Positions 1-10,765 are shown, counted from the stretch's first letter. The stretch: 64,000 nucleotides of DNA from Aurantiacibacter sp. MUD11 (GCF_026967575.1 NZ_CP114054.1:310001-374000), one strand, 5' to 3'. Notes: generated from the letters alone by a model not told the origin. Program-made: numbers and translations.

Positions 1-1
1 C

Positions 2-2776
2 AACAAGCAGGAATTCGAGCGCATCGTCCGTTCCGGCCTCGATGCCAGCCCGACCACCGAGGTGCTGATCGAGGAAAGCCTGCTCGGCTGGAAGGAATAC
101 GAGATGGAAGTCGTGCGCGACAAGCACGACAACGCCATCATCATCTGCTCGATCGAGAACGTCGATCCGATGGGCGTCCACACGGGCGATTCCATCACCG
201 TCGCGCCGGCGCTGACGCTGACCGACAAGGAATACCAGATCATGCGCACCGCCAGCATCAATGTGCTGCGCGAGATCGGCGTGGAGACGGGCGGTTCGAA
301 CGTGCAGTTCGCAGTCAACCCGAAGGACGGCCGCCTGATCGTGATCGAGATGAACCCGCGCGTGTCGCGGTCCTCGGCCCTCGCGTCGAAGGCCACCGGC
401 TTTCCCATTGCCCGCGTCGCCGCCAAGCTGGCCGTGGGCTACACGCTGGACGAGATCACCAACGAGATCACCGGCGCGACGCCGGCCTCGTTCGAGCCGA
501 CCATCGACTATGTCGTCACCAAGATCCCGCGCTTCGCCTTCGAGAAGTTCAAGGGCGCCGAGCCGCTGCTCTCCACCGCGATGAAGTCGGTCGGCGAGGT
601 CATGGCCATCGGCCGCAACTTCAAGGAATCGATGCAGAAGGCGCTGCGCGGCCTCGAAACCGGGCTCGACGGCTTCAACCGCGTGCCCGAGCTGGAAGGC
701 AAGAGCCGCGATTTCATCACCGCTGCCCTGTCGCAGGCGACGCCGGACCGAATCCTCAAGATCGCACAGGCCTTCCGCGAAGGCTTCACGGTGGAAGAGA
801 TCAACACGATCACCCACTACGACCCGTGGTTCCTGCGGCATATCGAGGAGATCATCTACGAAGAGCAGATGATCGCGCAGGAAGGCCTGCCCAACCAGGC
901 CGACGAACTGCGCCGCCTGAAGGCCATGGGCTTCTCCGACAAGCGCCTCGCCACGCTGGCCGTGCGTTCGGTCGGTGTCGCGGGCGGCCTGGGGGAAACG
1001 CAGGCCAAGCGTTCGGGCCTTCTGCATGACGCCCTGCGCGCCATGGCGGGCGCCACCAGCGAACAGGAAGTGCGCGAACTGCGCCAGAAGCTGGGCGTGC
1101 TGCCGGTGTTCAAGCGGATCGACAGCTGCGCCGCCGAGTTCGAGGCGATCACGCCCTACATGTACTCCACCTACGAAGCGCCCAGCTTCGGCGAGCCGGA
1201 GAACGAGGCCTGGCCGTCCGACCGCGAGAAGATCGTCATCCTCGGCGGTGGCCCGAACCGCATCGGGCAGGGCATCGAGTTCGACTATTGCTGCGTCCAC
1301 GCCTGCTTCGCGCTGGCCGACGCGGGCTATGAGACGATCATGGTCAACTGCAACCCGGAGACGGTCTCGACCGACTACGACACCTCCGACCGCCTCTATT
1401 TCGAGCCGCTGACGGCCGAGGACGTGCTGGAAATCCTGCGCGTCGAGCACTCCAAGGGCACGCTGAAGGGCGTGATCGTGCAGTTCGGCGGGCAGACCCC
1501 GCTGAAGCTGGCGGGTGCGCTGGAAGAGGCGGGCATCCCGATCCTCGGCACCAGCCCCGATGCCATCGACCTTGCCGAGGACCGCGAGCGGTTCGCCAAG
1601 CTTGTCAACAAGCTGAAGCTGAAGCAGCCCGACAACGGCATCGCCTACAGCCACGAAGAGGCGCTCGCCGTGGCCCACCGCATCGGTTACCCGGTGCTGC
1701 TGCGCCCGTCCTACGTGCTGGGCGGCCGGGCGATGGAAATCGTCGACAGCGATGCGCAGCTGGAAAACTACATCAAGACCGCCGTGGACGTGTCGGGCGA
1801 CAGCCCGGTGCTGGTCGACCAGTACCTGCGCGACGCCGTGGAATGCGACGTCGATGCGCTGTGCGACGGCGAACAGGTCGTGATCGCAGGCGTCATGCAG
1901 CACATCGAGGAAGCCGGTGTCCACTCCGGCGACAGTGCCTGCTCGCTGCCGCCCTACAGCCTGTCCGACGAGATCGTGCAGGAAATGGAGCGTCAGGCCG
2001 AGGCGCTGGCCATGTCGCTGGGCGTGCGCGGGCTGATGAACGTGCAGTTCGCGGTGAAGGACGGCGAGGTCTACCTGATCGAGGTGAACCCGCGTGCCAG
2101 CCGCACCGTGCCCTTCGTCGCCAAGGCCACCGGCAGCCAGATCGCCAAGATCGCCGCGCGCGTGATGGCAGGCGAGAAGCTGGCCGACATGCCGAAGATC
2201 AAGCGTGAGCTGGACTATGTGGCGGTGAAGGAGGCGGTATTCCCCTTCGCGCGCTTCCCCGGCTCTGACCCCGTGTTGACACCGGAGATGAAGTCTACCG
2301 GCGAAGTCATGGGAATCGATAGGGATTTTGCCACTGCCTACACCAAGTCGCAGATCGCCGCAGGCACCATGCTGCCCAAGGAAGGCTGCCTGTTCGTCTC
2401 GGTGAAGGACAGCGACAAGGCGCATATCGTGGCCCCGGTGAAGCAGCTGGTGGACCTCGGTTTCAGCGTGGTCGCCACCGGCGGCACCGCCACCTACCTG
2501 GCCGAGCAGGGCCTGCCGATCGAACGGGTCAACAAGGTGGCCGAGGGACGTCCGCACATCGTCGACAAGATCGTCGATGGCGAGATCGCGTTGGTGTTCA
2601 ACACCACCGAGGGTTGGCAGAGCCACAAGGACAGCCAGTCGATCCGTGCAAGTGCGCTGGAAATGAAGGTTCCCTATTACACCACTGCCGCCGCTTCGGC
2701 GGCCGCGGCACAGGCCATTGCGTCCGTAAATGCAAGCGAACTTGAAGTGCGCAGCTTGCAGGACTATTATGGATAG
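2..2776 (+). CDS. carB: Carbamoyl-phosphate synthase large subunit (5' end missing)
   Basis: Large chain of carbamoyl-phosphate synthetase, which makes carbamoyl phosphate from glutamine-derived ammonia, bicarbonate and two ATP for pyrimidine and arginine synthesis in the cytoplasm. The frame is open from base 2, so the start lies left of the window; about 924 residues of a usual ~1,100 are present. Visible are the rest of the first ATP-grasp half ([29 protein letters not shown]), the second half with [14 protein letters not shown] and the parallel [19 protein letters not shown], and the C-terminal MGS-like regulatory domain starting near [14 protein letters not shown]. That duplicated architecture is diagnostic. 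The carA partner would be expected upstream, outside the window. GreA follows 98 bases downstream. Confidence 0.98.
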   Translation, partial: NKQEFERIVRSGLDASPTTEVLIEESLLGWKEYEMEVVRDKHDNAIIICSIENVDPMGVHTGDSITVAPALTLTDKEYQIMRTASINVLREIGVETGGSNVQFAVNPKDGRLIVIEMNPRVSRSSALASKATGFPIARVAAKLAVGYTLDEITNEITGATPASFEPTIDYVVTKIPRFAFEKFKGAEPLLSTAMKSVGEVMAIGRNFKESMQKALRGLETGLDGFNRVPELEGKSRDFITAALSQATPDRILKIAQAFREGFTVEEINTITHYDPWFLRHIEEIIYEEQMIAQEGLPNQADELRRLKAMGFSDKRLATLAVRSVGVAGGLGETQAKRSGLLHDALRAMAGATSEQEVRELRQKLGVLPVFKRIDSCAAEFEAITPYMYSTYEAPSFGEPENEAWPSDREKIVILGGGPNRIGQGIEFDYCCVHACFALADAGYETIMVNCNPETVSTDYDTSDRLYFEPLTAEDVLEILRVEHSKGTLKGVIVQFGGQTPLKLAGALEEAGIPILGTSPDAIDLAEDRERFAKLVNKLKLKQPDNGIAYSHEEALAVAHRIGYPVLLRPSYVLGGRAMEIVDSDAQLENYIKTAVDVSGDSPVLVDQYLRDAVECDVDALCDGEQVVIAGVMQHIEEAGVHSGDSACSLPPYSLSDEIVQEMERQAEALAMSLGVRGLMNVQFAVKDGEVYLIEVNPRASRTVPFVAKATGSQIAKIAARVMAGEKLADMPKIKRELDYVAVKEAVFPFARFPGSDPVLTPEMKSTGEVMGIDRDFATAYTKSQIAAGTMLPKEGCLFVSVKDSDKAHIVAPVKQLVDLGFSVVATGGTATYLAEQGLPIERVNKVAEGRPHIVDKIVDGEIALVFNTTEGWQSHKDSQSIRASALEMKVPYYTTAAASAAAAQAIASVNASELEVRSLQDYYG

Positions 2777-2874
2777 AACCTAGACACACTTCCTCCCGCA
2801 ATTTGATCCTTACAGCCGCCTTCGTGGGCGGGGCAGGGTCGTTTTGACGGGTACTTAGAAAGACAGGGTATACG

Positions 2875-3342
2875 ATGCAGAAAGTGCCGATGCTTGCGGA
2901 GGGCTATGAAAAGCTCACTGCCGACCTGAAGGCATTGCGCGAGGAGCGCCCCCGGATCGTCGAGGCGATCGAAGAGGCGCGCGCCCATGGCGACCTTTCG
3001 GAAAATGCCGAATACCACGCCGCCAAGGAACGCCAGGGCCAGGTGGAAGCGCAGATTGCCGAGCTGGAGGACAAGACCAGCCGGGCGCAGATCATCGATC
3101 CCGCCACGCTGAGCGGCGACAAGGTGGTGTTCGGTGCCACCGTCACCGTGCTGGACGAGGACGACAAGCCGCTGAAGTACCAGATCGTCGGCCAGGCGGA
3201 GAGCGATGCCAAGGTTGGCCGCATCTCCTACGAAAGCCCGCTGGCACGCGCCCTGATCGGCAAGAGCGTGGGCGAAGAGGTGGAAGTCACCGTTCCTTCG
3301 GGCGACAAGTTCTACCTGATCGAGAAGATCGAGTTCATCTGA
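2875..3342 (+). CDS. greA: Transcription elongation factor GreA
   Basis: GreA rescues backtracked RNA polymerase by stimulating cleavage of the nascent RNA 3' end. The 155-residue protein has the standard family length. The N-terminal coiled coil carries the acidic tip motif [20 protein letters not shown] (the D and E pair that enters the polymerase active site), and the C-terminal FKBP-like domain ends in [15 protein letters not shown]. An AGGG-type ribosome site lies 6-9 bases before the ATG. It stands alone after carB, and a strong hairpin terminator follows about 20 bases after its stop. Confidence 0.98.
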   Translation: MQKVPMLAEGYEKLTADLKALREERPRIVEAIEEARAHGDLSENAEYHAAKERQGQVEAQIAELEDKTSRAQIIDPATLSGDKVVFGATVTVLDEDDKPLKYQIVGQAESDAKVGRISYESPLARALIGKSVGEEVEVTVPSGDKFYLIEKIEFI

Positions 3343-3364
3343 TCGGGCGTCATCGCCGGATACG

Positions 3365-3392
3365 AAAAGCCCCGCCGAAGCGGGGCTTTTTT
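3365..3392 (+). terminator. Rho-independent terminator after greA
   Basis: The arms AAGCCCCGC and GCGGGGCTT form a 9-bp stem around a CGAA loop and are followed by a run of T on the plus strand. A run of A precedes the stem, so the element may also work in reverse for the minus-strand gene ending at 3413. It is the clearest intrinsic terminator in the window. Confidence 0.93.
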
Positions 3393-3412
3393 GTGTCTGC
3401 TGTCCAGTGGCG

Positions 3413-3646
3413 TCAGGCGCCGGGCAGCGAAGGCTCCAGCAGCTTGTGCAGGTGAACGATGACGTACTTCATTTCCGCATCGTCCACGGTGCGCTGCGCC
3501 CAGCCGCGCCAGGCTTCTTCGGCGCTGGCATAGTCCGGATAGAAGCCGACGACATGGATATCCTTCAGGTCCTGGAATTCCACGCTGCGCGGATCGTTGA
3601 CCCGGCCGCCCATGACGAGGTGGAGGAGCTGCGGTTTATCGGACAT
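3413..3646 (-). CDS. DUF4170 family small protein
   Basis: A 77-residue soluble protein matching the alphaproteobacterial DUF4170 pattern as I know it: a hydrophobic LLHLVMGGRV start, then EFQDLKDIHVVGFYPDYASAEEAWR and the C-terminal YVIVHLHKLLEP. The function is not known to me. I chose the ATG at 3646 because GGAAAG sits just upstream of it; a longer frame reaching 3715 adds a segment unlike the family. It lies 95 bases downstream of the small-envelope-protein operon and could be co-transcribed with it. No signal peptide or membrane segment is seen. Confidence 0.8.
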   Translation of the reverse strand: MSDKPQLLHLVMGGRVNDPRSVEFQDLKDIHVVGFYPDYASAEEAWRGWAQRTVDDAEMKYVIVHLHKLLEPSLPGA

Positions 3647-3741
3647 GCTGTCGGCTTTCCCTGGAGTGGTTGCTGTTGTTACCGACGCCTCTAAGGCATC
3701 GGGCATTAATCGCAAGGGCCAAGCTGCCGGGGAGCCGCGTG

Positions 3742-4233
3742 TCAGCGGCGGCCGAATACCCGGGCGATACGCTTGCCGGTTTCGCGGCTGGCGATGCGGG
3801 CCAGGTCGCCGGTGCGTTCCGCCTGGTAGGTGGCGTCACGGCGCAGCGAGCGCGCCCGGTCGCCCACGGCATCGCCAAGGTCTTCTGCCTTGTGCGCCCC
3901 GGTGCGGGCAGCCGACTTCGCATCGTCCATCAGTTCGTTGGCGAAGGCCGAAGCCATTTCCGCGCCCAGCGTGGCGAGGCCGATGGCCTTGGCGCCGCCG
4001 CGGGCGGCCGCGCGGCGCGGGCCCTTGAACATGCTGGCCACCAGCACGCCCAGCACGATGCCGCCGGCAGCGGCGGTGAGCGGGCGTTCCTTCACGAAGC
4101 TGGTGAAGGCGCTGCCGGCATCGGATGCGGCATTGGCGACCTTCTGCGTCGTGGTGGGTTCGGCGAGGGCGCGCTCACGTGCCTGTGCGGCAGAGATGCG
4201 GGCCTTGATTTCAGCGCGTTTGGGATCGTTCAT
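3742..4233 (-). CDS. Small membrane-associated protein, DUF883-like, last gene of stress operon
   Basis: A 163-residue protein with a helical, charged N-terminus, one short hydrophobic stretch near residues 50-68 (PLTAAAGGIVLGVLVASMF) and a long Arg/Ala-rich C-terminal helix. This build resembles YqjD/ElaB/DUF883 tail-anchored proteins, which in enterics attach ribosomes to the inner membrane in stationary phase, but the hydrophobic segment here is central, so the likeness is structural only. It is the fourth gene of a minus-strand operon that starts at 5640; the gap to the preceding gene is 23 bases. Confidence 0.6.
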   Translation of the reverse strand: MNDPKRAEIKARISAAQARERALAEPTTTQKVANAASDAGSAFTSFVKERPLTAAAGGIVLGVLVASMFKGPRRAAARGGAKAIGLATLGAEMASAFANELMDDAKSAARTGAHKAEDLGDAVGDRARSLRRDATYQAERTGDLARIASRETGKRIARVFGRR

Positions 4234-4256
4234 GGGTGGACCTCCAGTTGGAATTT

Positions 4257-4637
4257 CTACTCGATAAGAGAACGGGCGTCCTCGGCCAGTTGTTCCGCCG
4301 TTTCCTCCGCCTCGTGGGCCAGCTTCTCGACCGGCCCGTCATTGCGGTGGACGAGGTTGTAGACGGCATCGCCCAACTGGTCGCGGAACAGCCAGCCCAG
4401 GCCGGCGATGACAGCTGCCACCACGCCCACGCCCAGCTCCACGCGATGCTCGCTGGCATATTCCCTGGCGTTATCGGCCATTTCCGCCGAACCGTCCTTG
4501 ACCCGCAGGGCGGCCCGCTGGCCAAGGCTGCGGCTGCCGAAATCGCCCTTCACGTTCGCGATGCTGGTCTTCACCAGCCGCTTTGCCGCGTTGCGCATTG
4601 CCAGGTCTTCCTGCAGCTGGCTTTGGGGATCAGGCAT
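4257..4637 (-). CDS. Small inner-membrane protein of the stress operon
   Basis: A 126-residue protein with an amphipathic N-terminal part, a single hydrophobic segment (VELGVGVVAAVIAGLGWLF, near residues 69-87) and an acidic C-terminal helix rich in Glu. The layout is that of small single-pass stress-associated membrane proteins. I chose the ATG at 4637 because it overlaps the stop of the preceding gene by 8 bases; an upstream in-frame start at 4661 would lie deeper inside that gene. Third gene of the operon beginning at 5640. No enzymatic motif is visible. Confidence 0.6.
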   Translation of the reverse strand: MPDPQSQLQEDLAMRNAAKRLVKTSIANVKGDFGSRSLGQRAALRVKDGSAEMADNAREYASEHRVELGVGVVAAVIAGLGWLFRDQLGDAVYNLVHRNDGPVEKLAHEAEETAEQLAEDARSLIE

Positions 4638-5097
4638 CGTCCTGTTCCTCCTCCGCAGCACTCTGCATCACCTCCGCCACCTTCTGCCATTCGGCGCCGG
4701 CGCGGCGCACCAGCAGGAAGGCGACGACCAGCCAGGCCAGCACGACAAAGGCCGTTGCCCCCCAGGCCGTCAGGTGCGGCGTCAGCGCGATGATCAGGCC
4801 CACGGTGAGGCCGATGGTGGCGAGCACGGCAAAGAAAGCGGCGACCGCGCCGAAGGCGATCACCTTCTTCAGCTGGTTGGCGACAAAGCCCGCCCGCGAT
4901 TTCTGGTAGGAAAGCTCGGCATCGAAATAGAGGCGCACGTCTTCGAACAGCGCCTCGATATCGTCCATAAGCGAACGCGTCCCCGCAGAAGCATCGGCCG
5001 GAGCGGCCGCATCGTCCTGCGGGGATTGCGTTACGGGCGCTTCGTCATGCGCAAGAGGCGCCGACGCGTCGCCGGATGCGTCGTCCCGAACCTGCAC
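4630..5097 (-). CDS. Phage-holin-like family membrane protein (PF07332 type)
   Basis: A 155-residue protein with a disordered, Ala/Asp-rich N-terminus (residues 1-40), an amphipathic helix (DDIEALFEDVRLYFDAELSY) and two transmembrane helices around residues 80-105 and 112-133, then an acidic tail. This is the arrangement of the Actinobacterial Holin-X / DUF1469 family, which despite its name is chromosomal and usually stress-associated. The start is GTG 6 bases after the stop of the preceding gene; the true start might be the internal ATG at 4968, since the first 43 residues look unconserved. Second gene of the operon. Confidence 0.7.
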   Translation of the reverse strand: MQVRDDASGDASAPLAHDEAPVTQSPQDDAAAPADASAGTRSLMDDIEALFEDVRLYFDAELSYQKSRAGFVANQLKKVIAFGAVAAFFAVLATIGLTVGLIIALTPHLTAWGATAFVVLAWLVVAFLLVRRAGAEWQKVAEVMQSAAEEEQDDA

Positions 5098-5103
5098 CTG
5101 TGC

Positions 5104-5640
5104 TTAGCGGAACAGGCGAGCGAAGAAGAAGCCGACCAGTGCGGCAAGGCCGACGGCGGTTGCCGGGCTCTTGCGGATCGCTTCGCGCGAATCCTCGGCC
5201 AGCTCGTCGAAGCTCTTTTCTTCCAGCTTGCGGGCGTTTTCCTGCAGCGAGCGCGAGGCCGAGCGGGCGTAGTCGCCGTACTTCGGGCCGAAACGCTCAT
5301 CCAGCGCGACGGCATTCTCGTCGATCATGCGCGACAGGCCGGTCAGCGCCTCGCTAGCCTTCTGCTTGCCTTCGACGGCCAGTTCGCCGGCGCGGGCCTG
5401 GGCATCGTCGGCCCAGTCGGAACCGCGGGCCTTGGCTTCGTCGCGGTACTGCGTGGCGCGCTGCTTGGCCTCATCGCCGAGCAAGGCGGCACCGGCCTTC
5501 GCTTCGTCGAGCGCGGCGTTGAAGCGCGACTTGGCTTCGGCAGTGTTGCTGGCAGTCAGTTCAGGGGTTTCCGCGGCGGCGGCTTCGTCAGCCTTCGTCG
5601 ACGCGGTCTTTTTCGTGGTGGCGGGCTTCTTTGCGGCCAT
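5104..5640 (-). CDS. Helical Ala/Lys-rich protein with C-terminal membrane anchor, first gene of stress operon
   Basis: A 178-residue protein: a Lys/Thr/Ala-rich N-terminus (MAAKKPATTKKTASTK), a long charged helical middle with repeated Asp-Glu-Ala-Lys patterns, and a C-terminal tail anchor (SPATAVGLAALVGFFFARLF). The SRDxxRKSPATAVGLAALVGFF ending recalls the DUF883/ElaB C-terminus, so this is the best YqjD-like member of the operon. I chose the ATG at 5640 because of a strong AAAGGG ribosome site; a longer frame to 5679 lacks one. A match to the EcfG promoter (5720-5744) lies about 80-100 bases upstream. Confidence 0.65.
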   Translation of the reverse strand: MAAKKPATTKKTASTKADEAAAAETPELTASNTAEAKSRFNAALDEAKAGAALLGDEAKQRATQYRDEAKARGSDWADDAQARAGELAVEGKQKASEALTGLSRMIDENAVALDERFGPKYGDYARSASRSLQENARKLEEKSFDELAEDSREAIRKSPATAVGLAALVGFFFARLFR

Positions 5641-5719
5641 AGTCAGATCCCTTTCCGGTTTAGAGGAAACGTCCCTCAATATTGTATTATGGGGTTAAGA
5701 CACCCCCGTTCAAGATATC

Positions 5720-5744
5720 AACGCTTGTTGCAGTGCAAAGTTCC
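5720..5744 (-). promoter_or_regulatory. Candidate EcfG (general stress sigma factor) promoter
   Basis: Read on the minus strand this is GGAAC, exactly 16 bases, then CGTT, a full match to the alphaproteobacterial EcfG consensus GGAAC-N16/17-CGTT. It lies about 80 bases before the ATG at 5640 and drives the right way for the four-gene envelope protein operon, whose protein types are typical general-stress genes. No other full match was seen in the intergenic gaps of this window. Confidence 0.75.
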
Positions 5745-5753
5745 TCATTCTAG

Positions 5754-7336
<1,583 letters not shown>

Positions 7337-7428
7337 GGCCGAATGAGCGCGCGAAGACGCCTTTCGGTTCCTGTAGGTGCCGCTCAGGGCTTTTCAGTAC
7401 CGCCTGGTTTTCCGGCCGAATCCAACGC

Positions 7429-7443
7429 CATCACACCGTGATG
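7429..7443. repeat. Inverted repeat CATCAC-ACC-GTGATG with an extra half-site
   Basis: A perfect 6-bp inverted repeat with a 3-base spacer, followed at 7448-7453 by a third copy of GTGATG. It lies between the end of the ribB-ribH-reductase operon and the 83-residue membrane protein, both on the minus strand. There is no T-run on either side, so an operator or a weak processing hairpin is as likely as a terminator. Confidence 0.4.
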
Positions 7444-7459
7444 TGCGGTGATGTGACGG

Positions 7460-8419
7460 TCAGGCGAGGGCGGCAGTCAGCCGCTCCATTTGCTCCTTGC
7501 CGAGCTCCACGCGGGTGAATTCGAGCAGCTGTTCGAGCTGTTCGACGTTCCGCGCGCTGGCGATGGGGGCGGGGATGCCCGGCTGGTGCACCAGCCACGC
7601 GAGCGCGATGGCAGGCAGGCTGGCGCCGGTCTCGGCCGAGATATCGTCCATCGCCGCCAGCACAGGCGCGCCGACTTCGGCGTAGTCCTTCGTGCGGTAG
7701 CCGCGGACGTTGTTCTCGAAATCCTCTGGGGTTCGGTACTTGCCCGTCAGGTAACCCGCAGCGAGGCCGAAGAACGGCAGCATGGCAATCCCGCGCGAGG
7801 TGCAGAGCGCCTGCAATTCCGGACCGTAGGCCTTGCGCGAAACAAGGTTGTACTCGTTCTGCAGTGCCCGGAACGGCTCCGCCCCGGTCTTGTCCGCCAC
7901 GGCCAGCGCCGCCGTCAGGCGATCGGCATTGAAGTTGGACGCGCCCAGCGACCGGACCTTGCCGTCCTTGGTGGTCGCATCGAAGACCTCGACGATCTGC
8001 GCGATGTCGAGCTCCTCGTAATCGCGGTGCGCGTAGTAGAGATCGATGTAGTCGGTCTGCAGCCGCTCCAGCGAGGCTGTGAGGTGATCGAGCACGGCCT
8101 GCGGCTGGTACAGGTCGGGATCGCCCATCGAACCGGGTGTGGTCGGCTGCTTCTTGGTGAGCATCCCGGTCTTGGTGTGGATGCGCATCTCGCTGCGCAC
8201 ACCGCGCGAGGACAGCCATTCGCCAAGGTAGCTTTCGGATTCGCCGCCGACATGGCCGGGAATCCACGCCGAGTAGACATCGGCGGTGTCGATCATGCGG
8301 CCACCGGCCTCGTAAAAGGCGTCGAGCACGGCAAAGCCTTCGTCGCCCTTGGCGGTCCAGCCGAAGACGTTGCCACCCAGGACCAGCGGAATTCCGGCGA
8401 TTGCGGGATGGTCACTCAT
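7460..8419 (-). CDS. Aldo/keto reductase
   Basis: NADPH-dependent oxidoreductase of the aldo/keto reductase superfamily, an (alpha/beta)8 barrel acting on aldehydes or ketones. The catalytic tetrad is visible in order: Asp and Tyr in MIDTADVYS, Lys in IHTKTG, His in YYAHRDYEE. The cofactor-binding part is seen in [10 protein letters not shown] and, towards the C-terminus, [23 protein letters not shown]. Its 319 residues are normal for the YajO/YdjG-like branch. The start overlaps the ribH stop by 4 bases (ATGA), so it is the third gene of the ribB-ribH operon; a link to flavin metabolism is possible but unproven. The substrate is unknown. Confidence 0.92.
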   Translation of the reverse strand: MSDHPAIAGIPLVLGGNVFGWTAKGDEGFAVLDAFYEAGGRMIDTADVYSAWIPGHVGGESESYLGEWLSSRGVRSEMRIHTKTGMLTKKQPTTPGSMGDPDLYQPQAVLDHLTASLERLQTDYIDLYYAHRDYEELDIAQIVEVFDATTKDGKVRSLGASNFNADRLTAALAVADKTGAEPFRALQNEYNLVSRKAYGPELQALCTSRGIAMLPFFGLAAGYLTGKYRTPEDFENNVRGYRTKDYAEVGAPVLAAMDDISAETGASLPAIALAWLVHQPGIPAPIASARNVEQLEQLLEFTRVELGKEQMERLTAALA

Positions 8420-8835
8420 GCGAATTGCTCCCTCAATTCCAGCAGGCGGATCGCGGCCTGTGCCGCTTCGCCGCCCTTGTTCTTCTGCGCCGGGTCCGCG
8501 CGGACCAGCGCCTGTTCCTCGTTCTCCGTTGTGAGGATGCCATTGCCGATGGGAATGCCGTCCATGGTCAGCGCCATGATCGCGCGGGCGCTTTCGCCGG
8601 CGACGATCTCGAAGTGATAGGTCTCCCCCCGGATGACCACGCCGATGGCGACGAAGCCGTCATACTGGCCGCTTTCGGCCGCCAGCGCGATGGCGCCGGG
8701 CACTTCCAGCGCGCCGGGCACGGTGATCACGTCGACCTCGTGCCCCGCATCACGCAGGGCATTGCGCGCGCCGTCGATCAGCATGTCGTTCAGATGGCCG
8801 TAGAAGCGGGCTTCCACGATCAAAAAGCGGGCCAT
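8416..8835 (-). CDS. ribH: 6,7-dimethyl-8-ribityllumazine synthase
   Basis: Penultimate enzyme of riboflavin synthesis, condensing 3,4-dihydroxy-2-butanone 4-phosphate (the product of the gene just upstream) with 5-amino-6-ribitylaminouracil. At 139 residues it is short but complete: [16 protein letters not shown] forms the substrate pocket, then [21 protein letters not shown] with the catalytic His in YHFEIV, then [15 protein letters not shown]. The start lies one base from the ribB stop, so translation is likely coupled. The N-terminus is brief, with [17 protein letters not shown]. Confidence 0.97.
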   Translation of the reverse strand: MARFLIVEARFYGHLNDMLIDGARNALRDAGHEVDVITVPGALEVPGAIALAAESGQYDGFVAIGVVIRGETYHFEIVAGESARAIMALTMDGIPIGNGILTTENEEQALVRADPAQKNKGGEAAQAAIRLLELREQFA

Positions 8836-10139
8836 CAGGCATTCTCCTCAAGTTCGATGGGCCGTTCGCCTACGATGGAGAGGCCGTATCCGTCCAGCCC
8901 GACGAGCGAATGGCTGGTGTTGGTGAGCAGCACCATGTCGCGCACGCCGAGTTCGGTAAGGATCTGCGCTCCGACGCCATAGTCGCGCTGCTCCTCCGGC
9001 GGCATGTCGTCGTCCACCGGCGGCTTCTTGGCAAGGCGACGCACGGCGCGCGAGACGAACCCATCGGTGGCGCGGTTGATCAGTACGACGACGCCGGAGC
9101 CTTCCTCGGCAATCGCGCGCATCGCGCCTTCGAGCAGGTTGCTGCGTCCGCCCTTGCGGGCGAAGACATCGTCGAACAGCGACAAGGCATGCATGCGCAC
9201 CAGGGTGGGAGTGCTCGGGTCGATATGGCCCTTCACCAGCGCTAGTGTCTCGCCCTTGGTGGCGGTGTTGTAGAAGCTGATGGCGCGCCAGTCGTCGCCC
9301 CACTTGCTGGCGAAGCGTTCCTCTTCGCGCTTCTCCACCAGATGGTCGTTCTGGCGGCGATAGGCGATCAGGTCGCGGATCGTGCCGATCTTCAGGCTGT
9401 GCTTGCGGGCGAAGCCGATCAGGTCCTCCAGCCGCGCCATGGACCCGTCCTCGTTCATGATCTCGCAGATCACGCCGCTGGGGTTGAGGCCGGCGAGGCG
9501 GGAGATGTCGACGGCAGCCTCGGTATGGCCGGCACGCACCAGCACGCCGCCCTCGCGGGCGACCAGCGGGAACACGTGGCCGGGGGTGACGATGTCGTCC
9601 GCCCCTTTCGAGGCATCGATGGCGACGGAGACGGTGCGCGCCCGGTCTGCCGCGGAAATGCCGGTGGTGACGCCAGTGCGCGCCTCGATGGCGACGGTGA
9701 AGGCGGTTTCGTGCCGGGTACGGTTCTTGCGGCTCATCAGCTCCAGCCCCAGCGCCTCGACCCGCTGGCGGGTGAGGGCGAGGCAGATCAGGCCGCGGCC
9801 ATGGGTCGCCATGAAGTTGATGGCATCGGGCGTGGCCATCTGGCCGGGGATGATGAGGTCGCCCTCGTTCTCGCGGTCCTCGTCATCCACCAGGATGAAC
9901 ATGCGGCCGTTGCGCGCTTCCTCGATGATTTCCTCGATCCCGACGAGCACGGGGGTCTCGTCGTTCTCGGTCAGGAAGCGGTCGAGTTTGCCGAGGGTTT
10001 CGACGGTGGGGTTCCAGCCGTCCTCGGTGCAGTCGCGAAGGGTGTTGGCGTGGAGACCGGCAGCGCGGGCAAGGCCGGCGCGGGTCATTTTTCCTGCCGC
10101 GATCATCTCGCGGACTCGGGCTATTGTCAGATCACTCAT
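8835..10139 (-). CDS. ribB: 3,4-dihydroxy-2-butanone-4-phosphate synthase with N-terminal HTH and degenerate RibA domain
   Basis: RibB converts ribulose 5-phosphate to formate and 3,4-dihydroxy-2-butanone 4-phosphate for riboflavin. Three parts are seen in 434 residues. Residues 1-57 look like an XRE-type helix-turn-helix ([35 protein letters not shown]). Residues 65-262 are the RibB domain, with the acidic motif [10 protein letters not shown] at 85-94 and the [13 protein letters not shown] stretch. Residues 285-434 are RibA-like, but the segment at 314-330 ([17 protein letters not shown]) lacks the three zinc-binding cysteines of GTP cyclohydrolase II, so that activity should be absent. The HTH, together with the palindrome 14 bases upstream of the start, suggests autoregulation; that is inference. 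Confidence 0.93.
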   Translation of the reverse strand: MSDLTIARVREMIAAGKMTRAGLARAAGLHANTLRDCTEDGWNPTVETLGKLDRFLTENDETPVLVGIEEIIEEARNGRMFILVDDEDRENEGDLIIPGQMATPDAINFMATHGRGLICLALTRQRVEALGLELMSRKNRTRHETAFTVAIEARTGVTTGISAADRARTVSVAIDASKGADDIVTPGHVFPLVAREGGVLVRAGHTEAAVDISRLAGLNPSGVICEIMNEDGSMARLEDLIGFARKHSLKIGTIRDLIAYRRQNDHLVEKREEERFASKWGDDWRAISFYNTATKGETLALVKGHIDPSTPTLVRMHALSLFDDVFARKGGRSNLLEGAMRAIAEEGSGVVVLINRATDGFVSRAVRRLAKKPPVDDDMPPEEQRDYGVGAQILTELGVRDMVLLTNTSHSLVGLDGYGLSIVGERPIELEENA

Positions 10140-10153
10140 GGCGGCGCCTGATA

Positions 10154-10193
10154 ATCACATTATAATGTGATGACAAGTTGCGAATATCACATT
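10154..10193. promoter_or_regulatory. 18-bp palindrome plus third half-site between ribB and flavin reductase
   Basis: ATCACATTATAATGTGAT at 10154-10171 is a perfect palindrome. A third copy of the half-site ATCACATT lies at 10186-10193, 32 bases (about three helical turns) from the first. The element is in the 107-base divergent gap of two flavin genes, which suits a shared operator. The half-site order (TCACA then TGTGA) is the inverse of the CRP site, so this is not a CRP box. Confidence 0.7.
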
Positions 10194-10246
10194 CACAGGG
10201 GAAATTCCCCCTTGCGCCGCTACTCGACAGGCCGCAAATAGCCAGC

Positions 10247-10765
10247 ATGAGCGATGTAGGACAGAGCCACGCGGAACTTGTCGAAGCGTTCCGTGAATCG
10301 ATGCGCCACGTCGCTTCAACGGTCTACGCGGTAACCACGCTGGACGCGGGCAAGCGGTATGGAATCCTGGCAACGGCCGTCAGCTCGCTCAGTTTCGAAC
10401 CGCCTTCGCTGCTCGTCTGCGTTAATCGCTCGGCCTCGCTGCACGATCCGCTGGAGCGCGCGGAGCGCTTCTGTGTCAACGTGCTGGGCATGGGCAATCG
10501 CGACGTGGCCGAACACTTCATGCTGCCGCGGGACGATCGCTTCGAGGTTGGCGACTGGGTGGAGGAGCACGGCGTGCCGGTGCTCAGCAGCGCGCAGTCG
10601 AGCCTGATCTGTCGCACGGCCCATCGCCATACTTACGGCACGCATACGATCTTTATCGGTGAACTGCTCGCAGCCAGCCATCGCGAAGATGCGACCCCGC
10701 TGACCTACTTCGATCGCGATTACATCGATATCAGCCAGGCGCCGCTACGGCGGAACGACGACTAG
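10247..10765 (+). CDS. Flavin reductase family protein (FMN-binding)
   Basis: A 172-residue protein of the flavin-reductase-like, FMN-binding split-barrel family, which reduces FMN/FAD with NAD(P)H, often to feed monooxygenases. Family features are FRESMRHVASTVYAVTT at the start, GILATAVSSLSFEPPSLLVCVNR, then FCVNVL and the C-terminal segment LICRTAHRHTYGTHTIFIGEL. I chose the ATG at 10247, where the family homology begins; a longer frame starting with TTG at 10178 adds 23 unrelated residues and would cover the operator. Divergent from ribB, and its stop shares CTAG with the next, convergent gene. Confidence 0.9.
   Translation: MSDVGQSHAELVEAFRESMRHVASTVYAVTTLDAGKRYGILATAVSSLSFEPPSLLVCVNRSASLHDPLERAERFCVNVLGMGNRDVAEHFMLPRDDRFEVGDWVEEHGVPVLSSAQSSLICRTAHRHTYGTHTIFIGELLAASHREDATPLTYFDRDYIDISQAPLRRNDD

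Noticed and set aside
4630..5097. Phage holin, hence a prophage
   Set aside because: The family name is misleading; no phage structural, lysis or integrase genes are near, and the gene lies in a stress operon.
7346..7371. Second EcfG promoter before the 83-residue membrane gene
   Set aside because: GGAAC is present on the minus strand, but the -10 reads CGCT at 17 bases instead of CGTT, which is too weak to claim.
10198..10211. GGGGAAATTCCCC inverted repeat as part of an FMN riboswitch before the flavin reductase
   Set aside because: The RFN element has further conserved helices and a GACCGGCGGT-like stretch after this part; none is present here, and the gap is too short for the full ~130-base structure.
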